A DNA stretch of 64,000 bases, taken from NCBI GenBank assembly GCA_963836665.1, contig CAWIKL010000002.1, positions 1 to 64,000 on the forward strand, written 5' to 3'. Below, in pieces: positions 1 through 8,325 of this stretch. Made by a program: the position numbers and the translations under genes. The stretch is from JAICSD01 sp963836665. GTDB taxonomy: Bacteria; Acidobacteriota; Vicinamibacteria; Vicinamibacterales; 2-12-FULL-66-21. The first letter of the stretch is position 1. Every line of letters begins with the position of its first letter. Below the pieces are notes generated by a model, which was not told the DNA's origin, ran no database searches, and saw nothing but the letters and a program-made list of their open reading frames with translations.

Positions 1-551
1 GTCTCCTCTACTCTGTCGGACGTGTCTGGAGCGTGGTGATCGGTTGGCGGCGAGGTTGACGCCATCTCCGTCGCGATCGTCGCCGCCAGTTGCTGGACGT
101 CGGTGTGGGTCCGCAGTTGATCCAGTCGCGGATCCACGTCGGAGACATCGATACCAGCGCGCTCGGCGAGCCGGCACTGCAACGTGAGGATGGCAGTCAG
201 CTCCTGCTCGGCGAGCAGATTGATCTGCAGATCGAGATGGGCGCGCTTGTCGGCTTCCTGTGTCATGCGGCTCTGCGCCATCAGCACAAACCCGGTCAGC
301 ACGATGGCTTCGAGTGACACCACGAGCGTCAGGAGATTGAAGGGATACCGATCGAAGGTCGCGCCGCCGATCGAGTTGACGCCGATCCAGCCGGCGAACC
401 ACAGGATGTGGACAACGATGAACGCCGGGCTGCTGGCGAGACCACTGACCGCATCGGTCACGCGATCGAGGTGGGAGCGCTTCTCCCGCGTCTGGCGTTC
501 CAGGTCCATGATGGCCTGAACATTCGTGAGCTCCGGAGCAGGTGGCGACAC
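1..551 (-). CDS. DUF1003 family membrane protein (3' end outside window)
   Basis: Reading the minus strand from a GTG at 551 gives an open frame that runs off the left edge. The N-terminus carries the DUF1003 signature (NVQAIMDLERQTREKRSHLD) followed by two membrane helices, roughly residues 40-60 (PAFIVVHILWFAGW) and 70-95 (PFNLLTLVVSLEAIVLTGF), then a charged helix QSRMTQEADKRAHLDLQINL. The visible 183 residues match the usual family length, so only a few C-terminal residues are missing. An in-frame stop lies at 558-560, which makes GTG at 551 the most upstream start; ATG at 509 would cut off the conserved NVQAI segment. The function of the family is unknown. No clear Shine-Dalgarno sequence is visible. 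The plus-strand frames over this stretch are shadows. Confidence 0.85.
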   Translation of the reverse strand, partial: MSPPAPELTNVQAIMDLERQTREKRSHLDRVTDAVSGLASSPAFIVVHILWFAGWIGVNSIGGATFDRYPFNLLTLVVSLEAIVLTGFVLMAQSRMTQEADKRAHLDLQINLLAEQELTAILTLQCRLAERAGIDVSDVDPRLDQLRTHTDVQQLAATIATEMASTSPPTDHHAPDTSDRVEE

Positions 552-792
552 TACCGCTCAGATATCAACAACGGTGCCACGAGCTCGACGTTGGCAAACT
601 GCGTCGACTGTGGCGTATGGCGACATTGTCGTGCTCCAGCCGGGCCCGGCTGGGGAGTTGGCTACCGTAAAAAGCACGCGGGGGCGCCATCGACTGGCAG
701 CTCGAGCGCGATCGACGCCGTTCCTCAGCAATTCAGCACCGCGGAAACCTGGCCGCGCGCTTGCCTAGGTATCCGGCGAGGTAGAAAGAATC

Positions 793-945
793 ATGATCAC
801 CATCCTGCTCGTGATTGTCGTGTTGATGCTGATTGGGGCCGTGCCGGCCTGGCCGCACAGTCGGAACTGGGGATATGCGCCGAGTGGCACTCTCGGACTC
901 ATCGTGCTGGTCCTGTTGATCCTGTTGGTCACCGGACGCATCTAG
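793..945 (+). CDS. DUF3309 small membrane protein
   Basis: This 50-residue protein has two hydrophobic helices around a conserved centre: an N-terminal helix (ITILLVIVVLMLIGAVP), then WPHSRNWGYAPSG, then a second helix ending in LLVTGRI. This is the DUF3309 pattern, whose members are about 50 residues and often described as stress-associated. It is likely an inner-membrane protein of unknown function. The ATG at 793 follows a weak purine run (GTAGAAAG). The gene ends 11 bases before the GTG of the PLD-family gene, so the two may share a transcript. Confidence 0.85.
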   Translation: MITILLVIVVLMLIGAVPAWPHSRNWGYAPSGTLGLIVLVLLILLVTGRI

Positions 946-956
946 ATCGAGGCTAC

Positions 957-1868
957 GTGAAACTGATCGTTCAGCCCGATGATGGCCTTGCGCCGATCGT
1001 GACGGCCATCAAGCAGGCGAAGACAAGCGTCGACGTCCTCATCTTTCGGCTCGATCTCCAGGAGGTCACTCGCGGCCTCGAGGCCGCCGCCGCCCGGGGT
1101 GTTGCAGTGCGCGCCTTGATCGCGCACACCAACCGCGGCGGAGAAAAAAGTCTGCGCAAGCTGGAGATGCGATTGCTCGAGAAGGGCATCACCGTGTCGC
1201 GGACGGCTGACGATCTCGTGCGCTATCACGGCAAGATGCTGATCGTCGATCGCCGGGTGCTGCACGTCTACGGGTTCAACTTCACGGGCCTGGATATCGC
1301 CAAGAGCCGCAGCTTCGGGTCGTCGACGAAGAATCACAAGCTGGTGCAGGAGGCCGTCAAGTTGTTCGAGGCCGACTGCACGCGGCAGCCGTACGTCTCC
1401 GGCTTCGAGCGATTCGTGGTCAGTCCCGAGAACGCGCGGGATCGCCTGGGCGCCTTTATCCAGGGCGCGCGGCGGCAGCTGCTGATCTACGACCCGGAAG
1501 TCAGTGATCCGGCCATGCTGCGCCTCCTGGCCGAACGGGCGAACGCCGGGGTTGACGTGCGGATTATCGGCAAGCTCGGCGGGAAGCGCTCGACATTGCG
1601 CTCCGAACGCTATCCAGGCCGGCGCCTCCATGTTCGGGCGATGATCCGCGACGGGAAGCGGGCGTTCTTCGGCAGCCAGAGTCTGCGGCGGCTGGAGTTG
1701 GACGCGCGTCGGGAAATCGGCGTGATGGTAACCGATGCTCCTGTCGTGCAGCGGATGCGTGAGGTCTTCGAAGAGGACTGGGCGCGCACCGATTCCGGCA
1801 AGCGCGCGGCGAAAGACGTCGAAGCGACGGCGGCGTCAGCAGCCGGTGCCGCCTCAGCTGTGGCGTGA
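957..1868 (+). CDS. Phospholipase D-like family protein
   Basis: A 303-residue protein with two PLD-type repeats. The first repeat holds a full HKD motif (YHGKMLIVD, near residue 93). The second repeat has the expected position but reads LHVRAMIRDG with FFGSQSLRRLELDARREIG downstream, so the lysine is an arginine. The frame is open further upstream, but the real N-terminus is probably GTG at 957 (MKLIVQPDDGLAPIV), because upstream sequence belongs to the DUF3309 gene and has no family features. There is no signal peptide, so a cytoplasmic or membrane-associated location is likely. Possible roles are phospholipid or nucleic-acid phosphodiester chemistry; the substrate cannot be told. The arginine in the second motif may be a subfamily feature or reduce activity. 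Confidence 0.75.
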   Translation: MKLIVQPDDGLAPIVTAIKQAKTSVDVLIFRLDLQEVTRGLEAAAARGVAVRALIAHTNRGGEKSLRKLEMRLLEKGITVSRTADDLVRYHGKMLIVDRRVLHVYGFNFTGLDIAKSRSFGSSTKNHKLVQEAVKLFEADCTRQPYVSGFERFVVSPENARDRLGAFIQGARRQLLIYDPEVSDPAMLRLLAERANAGVDVRIIGKLGGKRSTLRSERYPGRRLHVRAMIRDGKRAFFGSQSLRRLELDARREIGVMVTDAPVVQRMREVFEEDWARTDSGKRAAKDVEATAASAAGAASAVA

Positions 1869-1990
1869 TTCGGGTTATATATCATTCGGTTTAGTGCCGT
1901 CATTCTGTCCCGTCGGCACAAATTCTGCTGCAACACCGCTTTAGCCAAATACCTTTCGAGATCTGCATTGTGGGCAGACACTGCGGGTGT

Positions 1991-2209
1991 GTGACTGTGG
2001 TGTATGAAGACGAAGAATCCATCAAGGCCCGGCTCCGGGAGTTGACAGCCGAGACGCGACGGCTCCGCCAGGACTTGAACGCCATGCTGCGCTCCGGGGA
2101 GGCCAAGGATCTGACGCGGGGGCTGGTCCACGTTTCTGGAAAGGTCAAGACAGAGCCGCCAGTGGTCGTCGCTTCCGACCGCCGCCGCAGCCGTCGCCAC
2201 AAGGGCTAG
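1991..2209 (+). CDS. Small coiled-coil hypothetical protein
   Basis: About 72 residues. An acidic start (VVYEDEESIKARLRELTAE) leads into a charged helix with heptad-like leucines (TRRLRQDLNAMLR), then a linker and a strongly basic tail (RRRSRRHKG). I do not recognise a named family. The frame opens at GTG 1970, but GTG at 1991, 1997 or 2000 gives a more natural N-terminus; none has a strong ribosome-binding site. The basic tail would suit nucleic-acid or membrane binding, which is only inference. The gene stands alone, with about 120 bases of AT-richer sequence before it. Confidence 0.5.
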   Translation: MTVVYEDEESIKARLRELTAETRRLRQDLNAMLRSGEAKDLTRGLVHVSGKVKTEPPVVVASDRRRSRRHKG

Positions 2210-2372
2210 CCCGGGCAGACAACGAGCTCAGCGTGTCTGAGCATGCGAGCCAACCACGTCGCGGTCGGCGGTGTCTAAAGCTCTGAGCTTGGAGCGCCGC
2301 GTCGAAGGAACCCCGCCACGGCCTGACCGGACTGTGGTTTCCTCCTCCCGAGCGCGGTCGCTCCCCGCTCAG

Positions 2373-2564
2373 TCACTTTCGTGCGCGCGCCCCGGTTGGC
2401 AGCGCGATCCTGAGCCGGTCGAGTTCGGCCTGCATGTCCGCGATCCTCCGGAATTGCAGCTCGAGCTCGCGGCGATTCGCGCGGGCCATCTCCTCCACCT
2501 CACGCAGGCGTCGGAGCATCTCTCCGTCGCGGTGCATCACCCGGCGATCCGTGGTCTTGGTCAT
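2373..2564 (-). CDS. Small coiled-coil hypothetical protein
   Basis: A 63-residue minus-strand frame. It is helical and highly charged: MLRRLREVEEMARANRRELE followed by LQFRRIADMQAELDRLR, which has clear heptad spacing and could form a coiled coil. There is no Shine-Dalgarno, but a recognisable promoter lies just upstream (-35 TTGAGG, -10 GATAAT), placing the transcript start only about 5 bases before the ATG. That would make the mRNA nearly leaderless and supports the gene being real. The function is unknown. Codon composition fits its neighbours. Confidence 0.5.
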   Translation of the reverse strand: MTKTTDRRVMHRDGEMLRRLREVEEMARANRRELELQFRRIADMQAELDRLRIALPTGARARK

Positions 2565-2899
2565 ATCAGTGGTCCATTATCTCGACTATCGCCCACACCT
2601 CAACCATCGTCAACAAACATCGTCTTCAATTTCTTCCCGTTGCAGGTCGCGAACAGGGGCGGATGGGAAGCCGATCGCGCCGCGGAAGCGTGCTACTGTG
2701 TCCGCAACCGGCGCCAATGCAGAAGACCCAACCCGCGCCGATCGTCCGGATCAAGCCGGACGCCAGGCTCCACCATGAAGCTCGCACCGCAGGCATGAGC
2801 GATGTGCATCTCCTGCCACTCTTGCCGGAAGCGCTCGTCGCGGCCGCTCGCACGTATGTCGGCGTCGCGAAATCACGCCATGGGAAGGCGGGGTAAGGC
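2565..2899. other. 335-base gap; one doubtful small ORF
   Basis: This stretch separates the small minus-strand gene from the histidine kinase. The left part holds the minus-strand promoter. The right part holds a plus-strand frame of 59 residues from ATG 2717 to the stop at 2896 (it begins MQKTQPAPIVRIKPDA and ends VGVAKSRHGKAG). It lies four bases before the kinase ATG and could be a leader or coupled small gene. I see no family resemblance and no good ribosome-binding site, so I do not call it as a gene. Confidence 0.3.
2576..2603 (-). promoter_or_regulatory. Predicted sigma-70-like promoter, minus strand
   Basis: Read on the minus strand, TTGAGG (2603-2598) and GATAAT (2581-2576) are separated by 16 bases. 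Transcription would start near 2569, five bases before the ATG at 2564. It would drive the small coiled-coil gene. This is a pattern match only. Confidence 0.4.
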
Positions 2900-4836
2900 A
2901 TGCCCACCCCACCGGGCGACGACCACCTCTGGTTGAGCGCGATCATTTCGTCGTCAGACGACGCGATCATCGGCAAGGACTTGAACGGAATTATCACCTC
3001 CTGGAACGCGGCCGCCGAACGGATCTTTGGCTACAGCGCCCAGGAAGCGATCGGCCAGTCCATCCGCCTGATCATTCCGGCGGAGTTGCAGCCGGAGGAA
3101 GACGACGTTCTTCGCAAGGTGCGGACAGGCGAGGGAGTCGATCACTTCGAGACGGTGCGTCGCACCAAGGACGGGCGCCTAGTTGATATTTCGGTGACCG
3201 TCTCACCGATCAAAGCCGCTGATGGCACGGTCATCGGCGCGTCAAAGATCGCTCGCGATCTCACGTCTACGCGGCGCGGCCAGCGGGATGCCTCGCGACT
3301 GGCGGCGATCGTCGACTCGAGCGACGACGCCATCGTCGGCAAGGATCTGAGCAGCATCATCACCTCATGGAATGCTGCCGCCCAGCGGATGTTCGGCTAC
3401 AGCGCGGAGGAGATGATCGGCACATCGGTGCGCCTCCTGATTCCAGCCGATCGTCAACATGAGGAAGACGAGGTGCTCAGTCGGATCACTCGCGGTCAAC
3501 GGCTCGACCACTATGAGACGGTCCGCCGGAAGAAAGACGGAACGCTGTTTCCTGTCTCGCTGACCGTCTCGCCGGTCCTCAACGACCAAGGCGTCGTGAT
3601 CGGTGCATCCAAGATCGCGCGCGACATCACCGAGCGCGTGCGCGCCGACGAGGAGCGCCGCCGGCTCCTCGAGATCGCCCGGGGCGCCAATCGCCTCAAG
3701 GACGAGTTCCTGGCGACGCTCTCACACGAGCTGCGTACACCGCTCAACGCCATCATGGGCTATGCACGGATGATGCAGGCGGGCCTGCTGAGCCCGGAGA
3801 AACAGCGCAGTGGCGTCGACACGATCGTTCGGAATGCCTCGTCATTGGCGCAGATGATCGAGGATGTCCTCGATGTGTCGCGCATCGTGTCGGGCAAGGT
3901 GCGCATGAACGTTCAACCAGTCGAGATGTCGACCATCGTCCGTGAGGCGGTCGAGACAGCTCAACCCGCCGCGGACGCCAGGAACATTCGGCTCGATGTC
4001 ATCGTGGATCCCCGAGTACCCTCGTGTCGGGTGATCCGGATCGTCTGCGCCAGGTGCTGTGGAATCTCTGTACGAATGCGATCAAGTTCTCCGACAAGGG
4101 AAGCCGGGTCGAGGTTCGGCTGGAACGCGTCAACTCGCACGTCGAGCTGACCGTTTCCGATAACGGCATCGGCATTGCCGCGGAGTTCCTCCCGCATCTG
4201 TTTGAACGCTTCAGTCAAGCGGATGCAGGCACGGACCGGCGGCACGGAGGCCTGGGGCTCGGGTTGGCGATCTGCCGTCATCTCGTCGAGCTGCTCGGCG
4301 GCCGGATCTCGGCGCACAGCCGCGGCGTCGGCCTGGGTTCGACCTTTCGAGTCGAGCTGCCGATGCGTAGCGTGCACGCAAATGTTGTCGGCGAGATCCG
4401 CCATCACCCGCACACACCAACCGACAACCGTGAAGTGCAGATTCCGGATTTGAAGGGCATCCAGGTGCTGATCGTGGACGACGACCGGGATTCGCTGGCG
4501 CTCACTCGCGAGATCCTCGAGACGACGGGTGCCTCCGTCATCACGGCGGACAGTGGTATGGATGCGCTCGAGAAGTTGCGCCACAACCGGGCACACGTGT
4601 TGATCACCGATCTGGGCATGCCGACGATGGACGGGTTCGCCTTGATCGCCGAGGTCCGCAGGTCGGCGGACGATGCCGTTCGCGACATTCCAGCGGCAGC
4701 GTTGACCGCCTTCGCCAGGTCGGAAGACCGCGTACGCGCGATGCAGAGTGGCTTCGAGGTGCACCTGTCGAAGCCGATCGACCCCGGGGAATTGATGGCC
4801 GCCGCCGCGTCCCTGGCGCGGCGGAAGCGGCCCTGA
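2900..4836 (+). CDS. Hybrid PAS-PAS histidine kinase with receiver domain (one frameshift)
   Basis: A cytosolic sensor kinase with no membrane helices. Two near-duplicate PAS domains come first (about residues 10-125 and 133-250; both have ITSWNAAA and FGYSA). Then come the HisKA H-box (LATLSHELRTPLNAIMGY), the ATPase N-box (NLCTNAIKFSDKG), G1 (VSDNGIGI), F-box (LFERF) and G2 (GGLGLGLAI). A C-terminal receiver has the acidic pocket VDDDRD, phospho-acceptor aspartate in LITDLGMPTMDG, and the lysine in LSKPID. The reading frame breaks at 4016-4021 (GTACCC): one missing C would restore VDPRVPLVSGDPDRL, the expected link into the N-box. No DNA-binding response regulator lies next to it, so it is probably an orphan that signals through its receiver or a distant partner. 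PAS ligands cannot be predicted. Confidence 0.85.
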
Positions 4837-4878
4837 CCTGGCGCTCCCTGCCGTTCAGGAAGTTCACCCGCCCGTCAT

Positions 4879-7016
4879 ATGTCGCGCATAAAATTCTGTC
4901 TGATCCCTATGCGCTCCAGGTTCATCCGTCTTCTCGGCAACGGCGCTCTCGCGTCGGCCTCTTTAATCCTCTATGCGCCGGCCGCCACGCCGACCGCGCC
5001 CACCTCGACGGTCCGCGGCGTTGTCGCGGGTACTCGCTTCGTGCCTCCCTCGGGGACCACGCCGTCGAGGACGTCGACAGCCTACTTTCGTCACGCGCGC
5101 GTGTGCTTCGACGCGAACGACAACGGCGCCTGTGACCCGTCCGAATCGAGCACCCTGAGCGACGACACCGGATCGTTCGTGCTCACTGGCGCCGGCCGGG
5201 ATGCGATCGTGGCCGAAATCAGTCGAGACGAAGCCTCTGCCGCAGTTCCAGGAGCGGATCGGCTGGTATTTCGCTCGGCGCCCGACGCGGCGGCAGCGTC
5301 GACGCCCGTCGCCGTGACCCCGCTCTCGACCGAGATTCTGAGACTGATGGAAGCCGATCGCCTTCCCTACAAGACTGCGCGAGCCCAACTGGCGGCGCGC
5401 CTGGGGATTTCCGTCGCGGAAGCGGCCAGCGATCCCGCGATCGTGACCGCACCGGCCTCGCGACGCGCGGTCCTGGCGGAGGCGGTCACGCTCAGCCGCC
5501 GGTTCGGCCTGGCGGCGAAAATGGTCGACCGCCAGCCGCCGATGACGATGAAGGACGCGCAGCAGGCCGCGATGGCGCTCGAAGGCATTCCGCGCTATGA
5601 CTACATCTTCATCATCACGCTCGAGAACAAGGCCGCGACCGTGATCAGACAGTCGCCGCTCGCTCCGCACATCAACGCCTATCTCGATGCCGGCAACGAG
5701 TTCACCAGCTATTACGCCACCGGCAATCCAAGCGAGCCCAACCGCATCGTGGTCTCGAGCGGCGACGACTTCGGCGTGACCGACGATAACGCCTGGAATT
5801 GCGTGCCGGAGGGAGACACCGCGAACCTGCCCGAGGACGTGGTGCCGGCAGGACGCGCCGCCCTGCGTCAACGCAACGAATCACAACCTGAAGCACAGGG
5901 CCAACCTCTTCACCGCGATGACGGCCGCTGGGATGTCATGGCGGATGTACAACGAATCGATGAATCCGGGCCGCGACTGGCGGCTCAACGGCGTCGCCGA
6001 TCCGACGCTCGTCGCCGACGATCACCTGTATCCCGCAGACAGTCCCGTCGGCGCCCTCGGCACCACGGGCCTGCGCGTCCCGTTTCCCGCGTCCTTGTAC
6101 ATGACCAAGCACAACGGCACGGTGTCCTTTCAGGAGCTGCGGAGCTCACCTGACTTCGCGAAGAACAATCGCACGCTCGGAGGCGGGCAATGGGACGATG
6201 CCATCCGGCGCAGCCCGTCGACGCCGCCCGGATGGAATGCCGATCAGTTCGGCGCCGACTTGCAGTCTGGCGACGTGGGCCAGCTGAATTTTCTTGAGCC
6301 AGACCAGTGCGACGATATGCACGGCGTCAAGGCTGCCCGGCGCGCTCGCGGGCACGGACGCCGCCATCATGGCGAGCGATTGCAGCGGCCCACCGGGCAT
6401 CTACCGCGGCGATCTCTACGTCGATTGGCTCGTCAAGAAGATCCAGGCATCGGCGCTCTGGACCAATACGGCCAAGCGCGCCGCCATCGTGCTGATGTTC
6501 GATGAAGCGTCCGCGACGACCGGATTCAATTCCTGCTGCGGATGGAATCCAAGCGCGGGCCCACAGGTCGCCGGCCAATCGCTGGGCCCGCTCGCCGAGC
6601 TGAGCAACGGCGAGGTCGCGGCCGATCCATCGATCGCGAATTACAATCGGGGAAACAGGGGGCACGGCGCCAGCGTGTTCGGCGTGCTGACCAATCAACC
6701 GCACGCGCCGAAACACATCGTCGACAGCGATGCCTACAGCCACATCTCGTTCGTCCGGACGCTCCAGGACATGTTCCAGCTCGCCGATCCTGGCGACGAT
6801 TGGTCCTACATGAACCGCTCGAAGTACACCGAAGCGTTCATCGCCGCGCACCTGACGCTGCTGCCCGAGTATGCCAACAGCGCGGATCCGCATTTCGACG
6901 CGGTACGTCCGATGAACCACGCCTACGTCATCCCGGCGGGATACGTGCAGAAGAACGGTTCACCGCCGCACGTCGGGCCGGATGCGAATCAGCTCAACCC
7001 ATGGGCGCTCCGCTAG
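4879..7016 (+). CDS. Secreted phosphoesterase family protein, AcpA/phospholipase C-like (two frameshifts)
   Basis: A phosphoesterase-family (PF04185-like) enzyme of about 710 residues. A signal peptide follows the second methionine (MRSRFIRLLGNGALASASL; ATG 4909 is an alternative start). Next is a small calcium-loop-like domain (VCFDANDNGACDPSES), then the catalytic domain with FIITLENKA near its start, NPGRDWRL, GQLNFLEPDQCDDMHG, and the C-terminal AIVLMFDEASATTGFNSCCG. The frame shifts twice. At about 5855-5858 one extra base (removing an A gives PAGAPPCVNATNHNLK). At about 6334-6337 another extra base (removing an A from CAAGG gives the frame LPGALAGTDAAIM). The protein is otherwise intact and ends at 7016. 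It probably releases phosphate from organic esters or phospholipids outside the cytoplasm. Its 3' end overlaps the start of the diheme peroxidase gene. Confidence 0.8.
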
Positions 7017-8297
7017 CCGAGCGGTCGCAGCCCCGGGGCATCTGGATGCCTCTGATACTGGGTCTGGCGGTCGCGAGCGCCCGCGGCTTTGCCGGCTTCG
7101 CCACCAGCCCGACGATCGCGACGGCCGGCGGTCTCAGCCCCGAAGCGGACATCGGGAGACAGATGTTCTTCGATCGGTCGCTCTCGGCCTCCGGCCGGAT
7201 ATCCTGCGCGACCTGCCATGACCCGCGGCACGCCTACGCGCCGGCGAATGGCCTGGCCGTCCAGCCTGGCGGGGCGTCGCTGACCGCGTTCGGCACGCGC
7301 GCCGTGCCGTCGCTACGCTACCAGGAGTTCACGCCGCCCTACGCCGACCTGTTCGACAATCCCGACGGGATCAGCCCGCCAGGGCCCGGCGGCGGGTTCA
7401 CGGCCGACGGCCGCGCGGCCAGCCTGGCGCGCCAGGCGGAGATCCCGCTGCTGTCGGCGAACGAAATGGCCAACGGCGACAAGGGCCACGTCGTCGAGCG
7501 GATTGCCGCCTCGCCCTACGCGGATGCGTTCCGCCGCGCGTTCGGCCCCGACATTTTTCGCGATGCCGAGACGGCGTTCCAGCGCGCGGCCGGCGCGCTC
7601 CAGGCATTCCAACTGGAGGATGTGAGTTTCCATCCCTATAGCAGCCGGTACCGACCTGTACGCGAGCAACAAGAGCGGCGGCGCGCTGTCGCCGGCCGAA
7701 CAGCGCGGTTTTGTCGTCTTCGCCGATCCGGCCAAGGGCAATTGCGTCGCCTGTCATTTCAACGGTGCCGGCATCAACGGCAGCGTCAGGCTCTTCACGG
7801 ACTTCTCGTACGCCGCCATCGGCGTGCCGCGGAATCCCGAGATTCCGGCCAATCGCGATCGCGACTACTTCGACCTCGGCATCTGCAGCCGGCCCGATCA
7901 CCCGCTGCCCGCGAATGGCCGCTACTGCGGGATGTTCAAGACGCCGACGCTGCGCAACGTCGCGTCCCGCCAGGTATTTTTCCACAACGGCCGGCTCAGG
8001 TCGCTGCGCGACGTGATCCGCTTCTACAACACGCGCGACACGCGGCCGGAAGACTGGTATCCGATCACCGACGGCGTCGTGCAGAAATTCGATGACCTGC
8101 CGCCGGTGTATCGAGGCAACATCGACAGCCAGGCGCCGCTCGACGGCCGTGCGCGCGGCAGCGCCCCGGCGATGTCCGAGCAGGACATGGCGGATCTGGA
8201 GGCATTTCTCCACACCCTGAGCGACGCCGATCTACTGGCGCCGCCGCCCGGCGGCTCGGCTGCGCCGCGATTCTTTTCGAGAATCGGCGGCCGCTGA
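7001..8297 (+). CDS. Diheme cytochrome c peroxidase / MauG-like protein (one frameshift)
   Basis: An exported di-heme protein of the CCP/MauG superfamily, about 430 residues. The first heme site is SCATCHDPRHAYAP, after the typical GRQMFFDRSLS segment; the second is NCVACHFNG; the C-terminal half has FKTPTLRNVASRQVFFHNG and IRFYNTRDT, all family hallmarks. The ATG at 7001 lies inside the end of the phosphoesterase gene (stop 7014-7016), implying translational coupling; a second methionine (MPLILGLAVASARGFAGF) could instead begin the signal peptide. The frame breaks at GTACC 7648-7652, where removing one C gives HPYSSRYDLYASNKSGG. It would reduce peroxides or oxidise a partner protein in the periplasm. 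Coupling to a phosphoesterase is an uncommon context and the link between the activities is unknown. Confidence 0.82.
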
Positions 8298-8325
8298 CCT
8301 CGCCGCCCAACGCGCGTCAGCGGCC
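8289..8325. terminator. Bidirectional hairpin over two stop codons
   Basis: Perfect 10-base arms GGCCGCTGAC and GTCAGCGGCC enclose a 17-base loop. Each arm contains the stop codon of one of the two converging genes (peroxidase and TonB receptor). There is no T-tract, so it could be a terminator or an mRNA 3'-end stabiliser. Confidence 0.5.

Noticed and set aside
408..956. N-terminal extension of the PLD-family protein
   Set aside because: The upstream part lies across the DUF1003 and DUF3309 genes and has no protein-like features; the PLD domain begins just after 957.
2900..4836. Histidine kinase as a true pseudogene
   Set aside because: All motifs are intact on both sides of a single-base break next to a C run, like the other breaks in the window.
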